Source of the DNA: an uncultured Methanobrevibacter sp.
GTDB taxonomy: Archaea; Methanobacteriota; Methanobacteria; Methanobacteriales; Methanobacteriaceae
Length of the DNA: 64,000 nucleotides
Assembly: GCF_902801725.1 (NCBI RefSeq)
Contig: NZ_CADCJB010000011.1
Span: 1 to 64,000 of the forward strand
Reading direction: 5' to 3'
Position numbers and translations under genes: made by a program. How positions within the stretch are numbered: the stretch's first letter is position 1; each line of letters begins with the position of its first letter. This document shows positions 48,253 through 57,542 of the stretch, piece by piece. The notes under the pieces were generated by a model. It was not told the origin of the DNA, searched no databases, and saw only the letters and a program-made list of their open reading frames with translations.

Positions 48253-50814
48253 ATGAAATACTCGGTTTTAATATTGGCTTTAATTTTCAGTTTTGTATTA
48301 ATCTTACCTGCATCAGCAACAGACATTAATGATGCCGTTGTTAATGTTAGTGATGTGACTGTTGATGAAGTCATTTCAGAAAACGAAAAAATTGATGTTG
48401 AATTAATTGCAAACGAGACTTATGGATTTTATGGAAATAATAATAATGAACTGGAAGTTCATGCGGCAGACAGTTATGGAAAAAATGTGGATAATGGAAC
48501 AGTTCTTTTTATTGATGTATTCGGCAAAAATTATACTGCAAACGTGAAAGACGGTCTTGCAAAAACTAAGGTTTTCGTTGGCCAAACAGGCCAGTTCAAT
48601 ATAACATGCAACTATCTTGGAACCAACGAGTACAATAATGCCACTACAACCCTTCTGTTAACAGTTCCAGTTATAAATACAACCTGCAAAAACATTGTTG
48701 CATCTAAATATGGTGATACTGTATATTTCACAGGAAATATGTTGGCAGATTACAGACCATATAAGGGCCACGGTGATTTCAGTGATTTTGAAGAGGTAAC
48801 TGAAGGAATTGTGACTGCATATGTTGATGGCGAAAGATTGGGAACATGCGATGTGGATGTTAACGGTAACTATGTATACATATGGAATACAACAAGAAAT
48901 CTCATCGGCCAGACAATTAACTTCACAGGAGAGTTTTCAAACAGTAAAAAACATTATAATTCATCAAAATTCTCAAAATCATTTACTTTTGCACCGCCAA
49001 GCAATACAACAATATTATATAATATGACTCTTTTGGAAAACAACGGCAAATTGATTAGTGGAATTGTTACAGATGAAAATGGAAACAATGTCATTGGTGG
49101 AACAATCACCATCAATAACAAGTATCAGGCTATTGTTGATTCAAATGGTGAATTTAAATTTTATATTACTGATAAAACACCTCAAAAGGCTCAATATCAA
49201 ATTGGTGTTTTTGATTGGGGATCCAAAGCGGATATTCGTGCTAACATCCCTTTAATGAATGCAATAGAACACACAGAACTAACTGATAAACTTATTGATT
49301 TATGTACTCAGGGAACTCCTTACATCAAATTTGGAAACGGAAACGGAAAAACAGTCGTTGTCAATGTAGGAACTCATGGGGGTGAACTTCCATCACAAGT
49401 TGCTGGATTTAAATTGATTAATCTGTTAGCCAACTATGGTGGTGAGATAAATGGAACAATATATGTCATTCCTACACTGTTCCCCGAATCAACTGCCAAC
49501 AATACAAGAATATACAACGGCACTAATTTAAATACTGTAGCGGATGTTAATGGAACTCTTTCTAATCATGTTGTTTCATTAGCTGTGTCATTAAATGCTT
49601 CAGGTCTTGGAGATTTCCACAATACAAGACATAGTGATAGTGATGTGGGTATTACATGTGCAATGTGTTCTCATAATCCCACACCGGAAAGCTATTCGAT
49701 TGCTAAATTCATTGTGGATGAAACCGGTTATGCTATTTTTGATTATGCGCAGGCAGGTGTGCCTTATGCAGGGGCAATTGAGGACTATGCCAACCTTTTG
49801 GGAATACCTTCAGTCACATGCGAATCACTATCAAATCATAGGGCTGTCGAATATGGTGCCCCGGAAATGTCATTTAATGAAATGCGTGCATTTTTAAGAT
49901 ATTTCGCATTTGATGTTGATAAAATGGTTAAAATTAAACCAGAAGATTCATCTGACTTATCTTTAGAATTTACAAGTCCTTACAATTATAATCCGTCCTC
50001 AGAAAACATATCCTATGAAACTAAAATCATCAATAATAAAGATATTACAGTTGATTACGGTGCGGGCCAATATTTCTCAGTTAAAGTCGTGACTAGCGAT
50101 GGCAAAGAGGTAGGTGCAGGTGCTGTTGTTGCATTCACTATTAATGGCAAAACCACATCAGTGAAAACAGATGATAATGGAGTAGCTAAAATCAAAATCA
50201 CTGAGGTTCCTAATGTCTACCCAATAATCACATCTCACAACAATAAAAACTACACCAACAAGGTCACTGTAAAGTTAAATTTCAAAACATGTAAAATTGT
50301 CAATAATAAAAATATTAAAGTTGATTATGCTGGCGGATCTTACTTCCGTGTAAAAGTCGTTTCAGCTGATGGAAAAGTGGTTGCTAGCGGTGCTCCGGTT
50401 AAATTCAGGATTAACGGTAAAACAACATTAGTTAAAACAGACAAAAAAGGAATAGCAAAAATAAAAATAATTAATGTTCCTAAATACACAATGGCCACCA
50501 GTTTCAATGGCAAAACTTACAAAAACACTGTAACTGTAAAACAGGTGTTGACTGCTTCAAAAGTCACTGTTAAAAAGACAGCTAAGAAATTTACCTTAAA
50601 AGCAAAACTCAAAATCAACGGTAAACTCGTTAAAGGGAAAAGGATAATATTTAAGTTCTACGGCAAAACCTACAGAGTCAACACTAATTCCAAAGGTATT
50701 GCGCAGAAAACCTTTAATAAGAATGTTATCAATAAACTCAAAAAATCCAAAAAATACCCCGTTAATGTGAGTTACATTAAAAACACAATCAAAACAACAG
50801 TTAGTGTAAGGTAG
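48253..50814 (+). CDS. Secreted zinc hydrolase (AstE/AspA-M14-like) with Ig-like repeats
   Basis: An 853-residue exported protein. Signal peptide MKYSVLILALIFSFVLILPASA with a likely cleavage after ASA. Residues 25-330 are beta-rich Ig-like or carboxypeptidase-regulatory-type units. Residues about 360-570 form a metallopeptidase-like domain: KTVVVNVGTHGGELPSQ (His375 and Glu378 as HxxE), GDFHNTRH (His456) and VTCESLSNH (Glu524), the zinc ligands and catalytic Glu of the succinylglutamate desuccinylase/M14 fold. The last 280 residues are three Ig-like repeats and a strongly basic end (KGKRIIFKFYGKTYRV), which may bind the cell wall. Possible pseudomurein or surface-peptide amidase/peptidase; substrate unproved. 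It sits inside an otherwise conserved L12-alaS junction. Confidence 0.78.
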   Translation: MKYSVLILALIFSFVLILPASATDINDAVVNVSDVTVDEVISENEKIDVELIANETYGFYGNNNNELEVHAADSYGKNVDNGTVLFIDVFGKNYTANVKDGLAKTKVFVGQTGQFNITCNYLGTNEYNNATTTLLLTVPVINTTCKNIVASKYGDTVYFTGNMLADYRPYKGHGDFSDFEEVTEGIVTAYVDGERLGTCDVDVNGNYVYIWNTTRNLIGQTINFTGEFSNSKKHYNSSKFSKSFTFAPPSNTTILYNMTLLENNGKLISGIVTDENGNNVIGGTITINNKYQAIVDSNGEFKFYITDKTPQKAQYQIGVFDWGSKADIRANIPLMNAIEHTELTDKLIDLCTQGTPYIKFGNGNGKTVVVNVGTHGGELPSQVAGFKLINLLANYGGEINGTIYVIPTLFPESTANNTRIYNGTNLNTVADVNGTLSNHVVSLAVSLNASGLGDFHNTRHSDSDVGITCAMCSHNPTPESYSIAKFIVDETGYAIFDYAQAGVPYAGAIEDYANLLGIPSVTCESLSNHRAVEYGAPEMSFNEMRAFLRYFAFDVDKMVKIKPEDSSDLSLEFTSPYNYNPSSENISYETKIINNKDITVDYGAGQYFSVKVVTSDGKEVGAGAVVAFTINGKTTSVKTDDNGVAKIKITEVPNVYPIITSHNNKNYTNKVTVKLNFKTCKIVNNKNIKVDYAGGSYFRVKVVSADGKVVASGAPVKFRINGKTTLVKTDKKGIAKIKIINVPKYTMATSFNGKTYKNTVTVKQVLTASKVTVKKTAKKFTLKAKLKINGKLVKGKRIIFKFYGKTYRVNTNSKGIAQKTFNKNVINKLKKSKKYPVNVSYIKNTIKTTVSVR

Positions 50815-50845
50815 ATGATTTAATTCATCTACATTCTTTTTTTTA
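50811..50845 (+). terminator. Intrinsic terminator after the secreted hydrolase
   Basis: GTAGATGA (50811-50818) pairs with TCATCTAC (50825-50832), 8 bp, followed by ATTC and eight Ts. The stem contains the stop codon TAG. Confidence 0.7.
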
Positions 50846-51003
50846 ATGTTTTATGAGAAATTTTCATACGTGTGCTTTTGGTTCTTTAAAAACTATTTTT
50901 CAAATTATGAATGAGTGATGAAAATATTAATGATATTTCTCAATTAATTATTTATTAAACAAAAAACATATTTTATACTAATAAATGATTAGAACTGATT
51001 TAC

Positions 51004-53700
51004 ATGGTAGAAATTTTTAATGAACTAGGTTATAAAAAGCAAACTTGTAAAACTTGCGGACAGGAGTTCTACTCTCAGGTGGATAGGGACACCTGTGGGG
51101 ATGCTCCCTGTGATGAGTATGAGTTTATTGCAAATCCTGCTACCGATAAGCCATACAATTTATATGAAATCCAAAAAGTTTTTAGAGAATTTTTAGAAAG
51201 TGAAGGACACACACATGTCCACAGATATCCTGTATTGGCCAAAAGATGGAGGGATGATGTATTTTTAGTTGGAGCATCCATTTTCTGTTTCCAGCCATGG
51301 ATTACATCAGGCCTTGTTAAGCCGCCTGCCAATCCTATTGAAATGGCTCAGCCTTCAATCAGACTAAACGATGTGGATAATGTTGGAAGAACAGGTCGTC
51401 ACATGACCTGCTTTACAATGGGAACACACACTGTAATCAACAAGGAAGATGATTTCATCTATTGGGAAGACCGTACAATTGAATTGTGTCATAAATTCTT
51501 TGAACATATTGGAATTAACACAGAAGAGATTACATTTATCAAATCCTGGTGGAGTGGTGGAGGTAATGAAGGTCCATGTTATGAGGTCTGCTGCAGAGGA
51601 GTGGAACTTGCAACCTTGGTATTCATCCAATATGAAACCCTTGAAAACGGGGACAAGAAGGAAATTCCAATCAAGGTTGTGGATACAGGTTATGGTCTGG
51701 AACGTATCGCATGGATTTCACAGGGAACACCAACCGCCTATGATGCATGCTTTGCACCTGTCGTTGACAAACTGAAAGAATTGACTGGCGTTCAAATCAA
51801 TGAGGACATCCAGGGAAGAAATGCCCAAATTGCAGGAATGATGGATATCGAAGATATTGGGGACTTGAAAGAACTCAGACAACAGGTAGCCGATAGTTTA
51901 AACCTATCCTTGGAGGATTATTTAAAAGCAGCCGAACCGATGGAAGCGATTTACATTATTGCAGACCACACAAGATGTTTGGCATTCATGCTTGCTGACG
52001 GCATCATTCCGTCCAATGTTAAAGAGGGGTACTTGGCAAGACTGGTTTTAAGAAGAACAATCAGGTTCATGAAAGAATTGAACATGAAAGAATCATTGGC
52101 GGATGTAATGGCAATACAGCTGGACTTCTTATCCAAATTTTATCCTGAAATTCGCGATTCAGAACAACATATCATGAATATCATTACCCTTGAAGAAGAA
52201 AGATATGCTTCAACTGTCAAAAAAGGAAAAAGCATAGTTAAAAGGTCAATCAAAAGACTTAAAAAAGAAGGCAAATCAGAAATGCCTCTTGAAATGTTAA
52301 TAGATTTGTATGATGCTCATGGAATTCCTCCTGAAACAGTTGTTGAAATGGCTGGCGACAGCTTTACCGTAAATGTTCCTGATAATTTCTTCACTCAGGT
52401 TGCAGGAGCTCATGAAAAGGATACATCCAATAAAAAATCATCATTTAAAGTAGACTTCCCTGAAACTGATTTATTGTTCTATAAAGATTTCTACCAAAAA
52501 GAGTTCGAGGCGGAAGTTTTAGGTTTTGTTGAAAAAGATGGGGACAAATGTTTAATCTTCGATAAAACTGTGTTCTATCCTGAAGGAGGAGGTCAACCTT
52601 CTGATATTGGTGAAGTTTCCATTGGTGGAAATGTATTTAAAATGAATCATGCTGAAAAAATTGACAATGTTGTATTGCATCATGTGGATGGAGACATCAC
52701 AGATGATGTTGTCGGTAAAAAAGTTGACGGCAAACTTGATTGGGATAGGAGAATAACACTTGCGCGCCACCACACAGGAACTCACCTTGTAATTGCGGCC
52801 GCAAGAAAAGTTCTTGGCCAACACATTTGGCAGGCCGGATCTCAAAATGGCCTGACCCGTGCACGTATAGACCTTTCACACTACAAACGTATCACACAGG
52901 ATGAATTGAATGAAATTGAAAAATTAGCCAATGAATATGTAATGGATAACATAGATTTGGATATTCAGTTCCACACAAGGGATGAAGCACAGGAATTGTA
53001 CGGATTTGTGCTTTACCAAGGAGGTATTGTTCCTGGAAAGATGATTCGTGTAGTAAAAATCCCTGGAGTAGATGTACAGGCATGTGCAGGTACGCATGTT
53101 TTAAGAACTGGTGTGGTGGGTCCGATTAAGATTAACAAAACTGAAAGGGTTCAGGACGGTGTTGAAAGAATTGATTTCTCCGCAGGTCTTGCGGCAATCG
53201 ATTCAATGCAGCATGATAACCAACTGCTGCGTGAAAGCTCCGGAATATTTAAAGTTGACAATGACCAGCTTCCAAAAACATGTGAAAGATTCTTTACAGA
53301 GTGGAAAGCACAGAAAAATGAAATCGATAAACTCAAATCACAAATCGCTAATCTTAAAGTTAATTCCTTGGCTGATGATTATGAGGATATCAATGGATTG
53401 AAAGTTGTGTCAGAGTTGATGGAAGCGGACTTTAAGGAGCTTCAAAAGATTGCTACAGACTTTACTGATGATGAAAAGGCGGATGTTGTCATTTTAGGTA
53501 ACAGTAACGGAAACATTGTCGGAGCCGCTTCACAAAATGCAATTGACAGAGGAATCAAAATCAATGAAATCATCAAAACTGCGGCAGGAGTGCTTGGTGG
53601 GGGCGGCGGAGGTCGTTTAACTTTAGCACAGGGTGCAGGTAAAAACACTGATAAGATGGATGAAGCTATCAAAACTGCTGTTGAGTTAATTAAAGGATAA
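51004..53700 (+). CDS. alaS: Alanyl-tRNA synthetase
   Basis: An 898-residue archaeal AlaRS. N-terminal extension with a zinc-binding-type CKTCGQEF...CGDAPC; class II catalytic core including FQPWITSG and MAQPSIRLNDVDNVGRTGRH; editing domain with RHHTGTHL and CAGTHV metal-ligand motifs; C-terminal C-Ala domain ending GGGGGGRLTLAQGAG. It charges tRNA-Ala and clears mischarged serine or glycine. No Shine-Dalgarno sequence is visible and ACATATTTTATACTA lies about 30 bases upstream, so the transcript is probably near-leaderless. Confidence 0.96.
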   Translation: MVEIFNELGYKKQTCKTCGQEFYSQVDRDTCGDAPCDEYEFIANPATDKPYNLYEIQKVFREFLESEGHTHVHRYPVLAKRWRDDVFLVGASIFCFQPWITSGLVKPPANPIEMAQPSIRLNDVDNVGRTGRHMTCFTMGTHTVINKEDDFIYWEDRTIELCHKFFEHIGINTEEITFIKSWWSGGGNEGPCYEVCCRGVELATLVFIQYETLENGDKKEIPIKVVDTGYGLERIAWISQGTPTAYDACFAPVVDKLKELTGVQINEDIQGRNAQIAGMMDIEDIGDLKELRQQVADSLNLSLEDYLKAAEPMEAIYIIADHTRCLAFMLADGIIPSNVKEGYLARLVLRRTIRFMKELNMKESLADVMAIQLDFLSKFYPEIRDSEQHIMNIITLEEERYASTVKKGKSIVKRSIKRLKKEGKSEMPLEMLIDLYDAHGIPPETVVEMAGDSFTVNVPDNFFTQVAGAHEKDTSNKKSSFKVDFPETDLLFYKDFYQKEFEAEVLGFVEKDGDKCLIFDKTVFYPEGGGQPSDIGEVSIGGNVFKMNHAEKIDNVVLHHVDGDITDDVVGKKVDGKLDWDRRITLARHHTGTHLVIAAARKVLGQHIWQAGSQNGLTRARIDLSHYKRITQDELNEIEKLANEYVMDNIDLDIQFHTRDEAQELYGFVLYQGGIVPGKMIRVVKIPGVDVQACAGTHVLRTGVVGPIKINKTERVQDGVERIDFSAGLAAIDSMQHDNQLLRESSGIFKVDNDQLPKTCERFFTEWKAQKNEIDKLKSQIANLKVNSLADDYEDINGLKVVSELMEADFKELQKIATDFTDDEKADVVILGNSNGNIVGAASQNAIDRGIKINEIIKTAAGVLGGGGGGRLTLAQGAGKNTDKMDEAIKTAVELIKG

Positions 53701-53722
53701 TTTTATCCTTTTTTCTTTTTTT
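53692..53722 (+). terminator. Intrinsic terminator after alaS
   Basis: AAAGGATAA (53692-53700) is complementary to TTATCCTTT (53703-53711), followed by a run of Ts. The stem includes the alaS stop codon. Confidence 0.65.
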
Positions 53723-53837
53723 ACAAAACTTTATAAATATAAAACTTAAAAATTATACTTGCTGTTATATTTAAAAACTAGTATAGAAGGGATTACTATT
53801 TTTTTCAGCGTGTACTAAAATTTAGAGAGTTGTTTAA

Positions 53838-54992
53838 ATGAATTATGATTTAATTATTGCCAGGTATGGTGAAATTGGACTTAAAAGTCCTAAAATAAGG
53901 TCACGTTTTGAAAGAAAGCTAGTTAAAAATATTAAAGCTACTTTTGAATGCGATGTTGAAAGAAATCAAGGAAGAATTTATATTCACCCAAAAGACTTTG
54001 AAAATGGTGTGGAAAAGTTAAACAGAGTATTTGGTGTTGTATCTTACTCTCCTGCAACTTCAACACATACAAATTACGAAGATATTGATAAGACTTTGAC
54101 AGAGTATGTTGAAGATTTAATTGCTGAAGGTTTAATCGATGAAAATACCAAGTTCGCCATTAAATGCCGCCGTGTGGGAAATCATGATTTCACTTCACAG
54201 GAAATGGCTGCCCACTGTGGTGGTGTTGTAAGAAATGTTGTTTTGGCTCCTGTTGACTTGACCAATCCTGATTTGACAATCTTTGTTGAAGTGAGGGAAG
54301 ATGATACTTATATTTTCCATGAAAAAATCAAAGGGCCGGGCGGACTTCCGTTAGGAACTCAGGGAAAAGTTGTCGTATTGCTGTCCAGTGGAATAGACTC
54401 ACCGGTCGCAGCATATCTGATGATGAAAAGAGGGTGTGAAGTTGTGGCCTTGCACTGTAATAATGATCCGTTTTCAGGCCCAAAAGTTACTGAAAACTTT
54501 AATTTGTTGGTTGACCAGTTAAATATTTATGCTAAAGGAACTCCTATTAAAAGGAGGGTTATTGATTATGGTGAATATTTGACTGTTGCTAAAGAGAAAG
54601 CCCCTGAAAAAATGACCTGTGTTTTATGCAAGTCTGGAATGTATAGAATAGCTGAAAAATTGGCCCTCAAATTGGGTGCTGATGCAATTGTTGATGGAAG
54701 CAGTGTCGGTCAGGTTGCTTCTCAGACATTATCAAATATTTTAGCAACCAGATATGGTGTGGATATGCCGATTTTATCACCATTGATTGGTTTGGATAAA
54801 GAGGAAATTACAGAAATTGCCAAAAATATTGGAACCTTTGAAATATCTAAAATCGATGATGGAGGATGTAGTGCTGTTCCAAGATATCCTGAAACTCGTG
54901 CTGATTTGGAAAGAGTTAAAAAAGCATGTGAAGATATGAATCAGGATGTCGAAATCGAAAAGGCTTTTGATAATATTAGAAGACTCGATTGA
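53838..54992 (+). CDS. thiI: tRNA 4-thiouridine synthase ThiI
   Basis: A 384-residue protein: N-terminal ferredoxin-like region and THUMP domain (residues 1-165, with IARYGEIGLKSPKIRSRFE), then PP-loop ATPase (VLLSSGIDSPVAAYLM, about 180). It lacks the rhodanese domain of E. coli ThiI; the CVLCKSGM cysteine pair is the conserved CxxC of archaeal ThiI, probably holding an Fe-S cluster that supplies sulfur to U8 of tRNA. A further cysteine lies in GGCSAVPRYP. Located downstream of alaS with its own promoter-like region. Confidence 0.92.
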   Translation: MNYDLIIARYGEIGLKSPKIRSRFERKLVKNIKATFECDVERNQGRIYIHPKDFENGVEKLNRVFGVVSYSPATSTHTNYEDIDKTLTEYVEDLIAEGLIDENTKFAIKCRRVGNHDFTSQEMAAHCGGVVRNVVLAPVDLTNPDLTIFVEVREDDTYIFHEKIKGPGGLPLGTQGKVVVLLSSGIDSPVAAYLMMKRGCEVVALHCNNDPFSGPKVTENFNLLVDQLNIYAKGTPIKRRVIDYGEYLTVAKEKAPEKMTCVLCKSGMYRIAEKLALKLGADAIVDGSSVGQVASQTLSNILATRYGVDMPILSPLIGLDKEEITEIAKNIGTFEISKIDDGGCSAVPRYPETRADLERVKKACEDMNQDVEIEKAFDNIRRLD

Positions 54993-55248
54993 GTTTTCAC
55001 ATTTTCTTTTTTTTAGTCGGTTTATTTTGTTAAGGCTTTGTTGGTGAAATATAGTCTTACATTTTCTGTTTTCAGTTATTTCTTCTATTTTTGGTTGTGC
55101 TATTCTTTGTGCATTGCTTTCCACTATTTTCATGTTTCCACGCACAGGGTTTGATATTGTTTTGTTTGTCGATTAGTTTTATGCGATTTGTTCGTATTTT
55201 TAGGTTTCTTTTATATAAAATAAGTGTTTGCAGTGGTAAAAATCATAT
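54993..55248. other. AT-rich spacer with possible decayed reading frame
   Basis: No intact gene. On the minus strand, 55030-55170 keeps an open frame of about 50 codons reading NPVRGNMKIVESNAQ followed by RIAQPKIEEITENRK, whose composition looks protein-like, but it runs into the antisense of thiI with no homologue I recognise. It may be a gene remnant. Confidence 0.3.
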
Positions 55249-55445
55249 ATAAGAAATATTATTACATTTTGTGAATGAAATGCAAAATTGTATGCAAAAT
55301 TCAAAATGTATCATGATTAATTGCCTGAGATCATTTGGAGCTAGTGGAAATGTCAAGTTGTTATCATGGGTGTCATTACTTAAACCCTAGTGAAAGTTGA
55401 AAATATGGGAAGGTTGGTTTAACAATCAAGGGGTCGAATAAGATT
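55249..55445 (+). ncRNA. Candidate transcribed element of unknown type (ncRNA or small ORF)
   Basis: A clear TATA box (AATCATATATAAG, about 55247-55259) precedes a stretch of about 130 bases (55315-55445) that is less AT-rich than the surrounding DNA. Near its end TTGGTT-TAAC-AATCAA can fold into a 6-bp hairpin, followed by GGGGTCG. An open frame of 36-39 codons (GTG 55272 or ATG 55281 to TAG) also exists at the predicted start point and would be leaderless. No known RNA family is recognised. The region 55445-55524 contains the TATA box (ATATTTATACTA) of the next tRNA. Confidence 0.3.
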
Positions 55446-55524
55446 ACATATTTATACTAAAAAAGGTATTATAATAATATAGTTAAAATCCATTACTTGG
55501 ATTACTTTTTCAGATATTTCTTTT

Positions 55525-55607
55525 AGACGTGTATCCGAGTGGTCAAAGGAGTAAGATTCAGGGTCTTATGCATTAGTTGCTTCGTGGGTTCGAGTCCCAC
55601 CACGTCT
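55525..55607 (+). tRNA. tRNA-Leu (CAG anticodon)
   Basis: An 83-nt class II tRNA. Acceptor stem AGACGTG/CACGTCT is perfect; anticodon stem TAAGA/TCTTA closes loop TTCAGGG, giving CAG; a long variable arm (TGCATTAGTTGCTTC region) and a T arm GTGGG-TTCGAGT-CCCAC identify it as leucine. No CCA encoded. TATA box at about 55449-55460. Confidence 0.95.
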
Positions 55608-56017
55608 ATTTCTTGTTTTTTAACTTTTTAAGAGTAAATAGTGTCTTAAATATTGTTTTACTTAAGTTCATTTTTGGCAACGTATATTTCAAAAAAAGAT
55701 TCAATTCAAACATAATCAATGTTTTCGCAAAGTTTAAAAAATCTAAAGGAAAAAATGAAAAATGCTTAAAGTCAAATAATTTCTGACAACTCTTGAATAT
55801 TATTTAAAAATGGAAAAGAAAATCTTGTTTATGGAATTTTTTTTGAATAACTTAATTGATTTGTTTTTCATTGAACCTCTTCGGATTGTATAAGTCGGTG
55901 AATTCTTGCACAATAAAGTTAAAAATAACTCTGTTAACATAATAATATAAATACTATACATCATAAAAATAATAAATGTCTAGTAAATAATTAATTTACT
56001 AATTTGAGGTATTTAAA
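55608..56017 (+). promoter_or_regulatory. Promoter region of fbp with perfect inverted repeat
   Basis: AT-rich and gene-free. TATA box AATATAAATACTATA (about 55943-55957) predicts start near 55975. Immediately downstream TAGTAAAT (55981-55988) and ATTTACTA (55994-56001) form a perfect 8-5-8 inverted repeat, then TTTGAGGT is the ribosome-binding site before ATG 56018. The repeat is well placed for an operator or a leader hairpin. Nothing else recognised in the first 300 bases. Confidence 0.55.
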
Positions 56018-57115
56018 ATGAAAACTACTGTTAGTGTAATTAAAGCTGATATTGGAAGTGTGTCCGGACACTGTGTCGCACACCCTGAATTAATGGATAT
56101 TTGTGATGAAGTTTTAAATGAAGCTTTAGAAGCAGGTATCTTAAAAGATTACTATATATCCCGTTGTGGAGACGATATAGACTTAATCATGACCCACGAC
56201 AAAGGTGTAGAAAACGAAGAAGTACACAAAACCGCATACGATGCATTCATGAAAGCTACTGAAAGAGCACGTGAATTAAAATTATACGGTGCAGGTCAAG
56301 ACTTATTATCCGATACATTCTCTGGAAACATCAAAGGTATGGGTCCGGGTGTAGCAGAAATGGAATTCGAAGAAAGGCCATCTGACCCTGTGTTAATATT
56401 CTGCTGTGACAAAACCGAACCTGGTGCATTCAACTTACCAGTATTCAGAATCTTTGCAGACCCATTCAACACTGCTGGTCTTGTAATCGACCCATCCTTA
56501 CACGATGGATTCAAATTTGAAGTATTCGATGTAATCGAACACAGAAAAGTTATCTTAAACTGTCCTGAAGAAATGTACGACTTGCTTGCATTAATCGGTT
56601 CCACCGGAAGATACGTAATCAAAAGAGTATGGAAGAAAAACGGTGAAATCGCAGCTGCAATAAGTACCGAAAGATTAAACTTAATGGCTGGTGAATACGT
56701 CGGTAAAGACGACCCAGTATGTATGGTAAGAGCACAATCTGGTTTCCCTGCAAACGGTGAATGTGTAGATCCATTTGCATTCCCACACATGGTAAGTGGA
56801 TGGATGAGAGGATCCCACAACGGTCCTATGATGCCTGTTTCAGAAGCAGAAGCAAACCCAATCAGATTCGACGGACCACCTAGAGTAGTAGGATTAGGTT
56901 TCCAAGTAGCTAACGGTGAATTAATCGGACCAGTCGACTTATTCGATGACCCTGCATTTGACCCTACCCGTGAAGAAGCTGCTAAAATCGCAACTTACAT
57001 CAGAAGACACGGTCCATTCGAACCTCACAGATTACCTGCTGAAGAAATGGAATACACCTCACTTCCTGGTGTAATGGAAAAATTAGAATCCAGATTTGAA
57101 GACATGGATGAATAA
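56018..57115 (+). CDS. fbp: Fructose-1,6-bisphosphate aldolase/phosphatase
   Basis: A 365-residue class V FBPase, the archaeal bifunctional enzyme that both condenses triose phosphates and dephosphorylates FBP, making gluconeogenesis one-directional. It starts TTVSVIKADIGSVSGHCVAHPEL with the family's metal-binding Asp and His, and carries DDIDLIMTHDKG, DTFSGNIKGMGPG, CCDKTEPGAFNLP and DGPPRVVGLGFQ. Codon use is strongly biased toward a highly expressed pattern (many TTA, ATC, CCA). Single gene with its own promoter and terminator. Confidence 0.95.
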   Translation: MKTTVSVIKADIGSVSGHCVAHPELMDICDEVLNEALEAGILKDYYISRCGDDIDLIMTHDKGVENEEVHKTAYDAFMKATERARELKLYGAGQDLLSDTFSGNIKGMGPGVAEMEFEERPSDPVLIFCCDKTEPGAFNLPVFRIFADPFNTAGLVIDPSLHDGFKFEVFDVIEHRKVILNCPEEMYDLLALIGSTGRYVIKRVWKKNGEIAAAISTERLNLMAGEYVGKDDPVCMVRAQSGFPANGECVDPFAFPHMVSGWMRGSHNGPMMPVSEAEANPIRFDGPPRVVGLGFQVANGELIGPVDLFDDPAFDPTREEAAKIATYIRRHGPFEPHRLPAEEMEYTSLPGVMEKLESRFEDMDE

Positions 57116-57120
57116 ATTTA

Positions 57121-57150
57121 AAGAGATTTTATTCTCTTCTTTTTTTTTAC
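57121..57150 (+). terminator. Intrinsic terminator after fbp
   Basis: AAGAGA (57121-57126) pairs with TCTCTT (57133-57138), 6 bp, followed by C and nine Ts. Confidence 0.6.
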
Positions 57151-57542
57151 TTTTTTTTGACATTCTGCTACTTTTTAAATTCTTCTAGAAATTCTAGAAA
57201 TGGATTTTTCATTTTGCCTAATTAAGGAATAATTGGCTTTTGATGGTTCTTATCCTGTTTTAAAATTACTAATTCTTAAAAAAATTATAATATAAATAAA
57301 AATTGAAAAAATTTGTTCAAAATATAGTAATTTTTTTAAATAATAAAATAATTAAAAAATTTTGCAATTTAATTTCACATAATTCATTTAGGTAGCAATA
57401 CTTATATATGTATTTAATTTAATTTAATAATGTGTAACATATTATGTGGTAAGTTTGTTCATTATATGTTTTTTGAACAAAAATGAGAAAATTTCTAATA
57501 ATATGCGAATTTTAATTTATAATTAAATTTGGAGGTAATATT
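57151..57542 (+). promoter_or_regulatory. Promoter and leader of the small secreted repeat protein
   Basis: Very AT-rich, no gene. TATA box AATACTTATATATGTAT (about 57397-57413) predicts a leader of about 100 bases. In it TTTGTTCA (57454-57461) and TGAACAAA (57474-57481) form a perfect 8-bp stem with a 12-base loop. GGAGGT at 57531-57536 is a strong ribosome-binding site, but no ATG, GTG or TTG follows it at normal spacing; ATT at 57543 is the in-frame codon there. Confidence 0.55.

Noticed and set aside
50911-50998. Box C/D-like GTGATGA and CTGA before alaS
   Set aside because: A promoter TATA box lies between the two boxes and there are no internal C'/D' motifs, so a C/D sRNA is unlikely.
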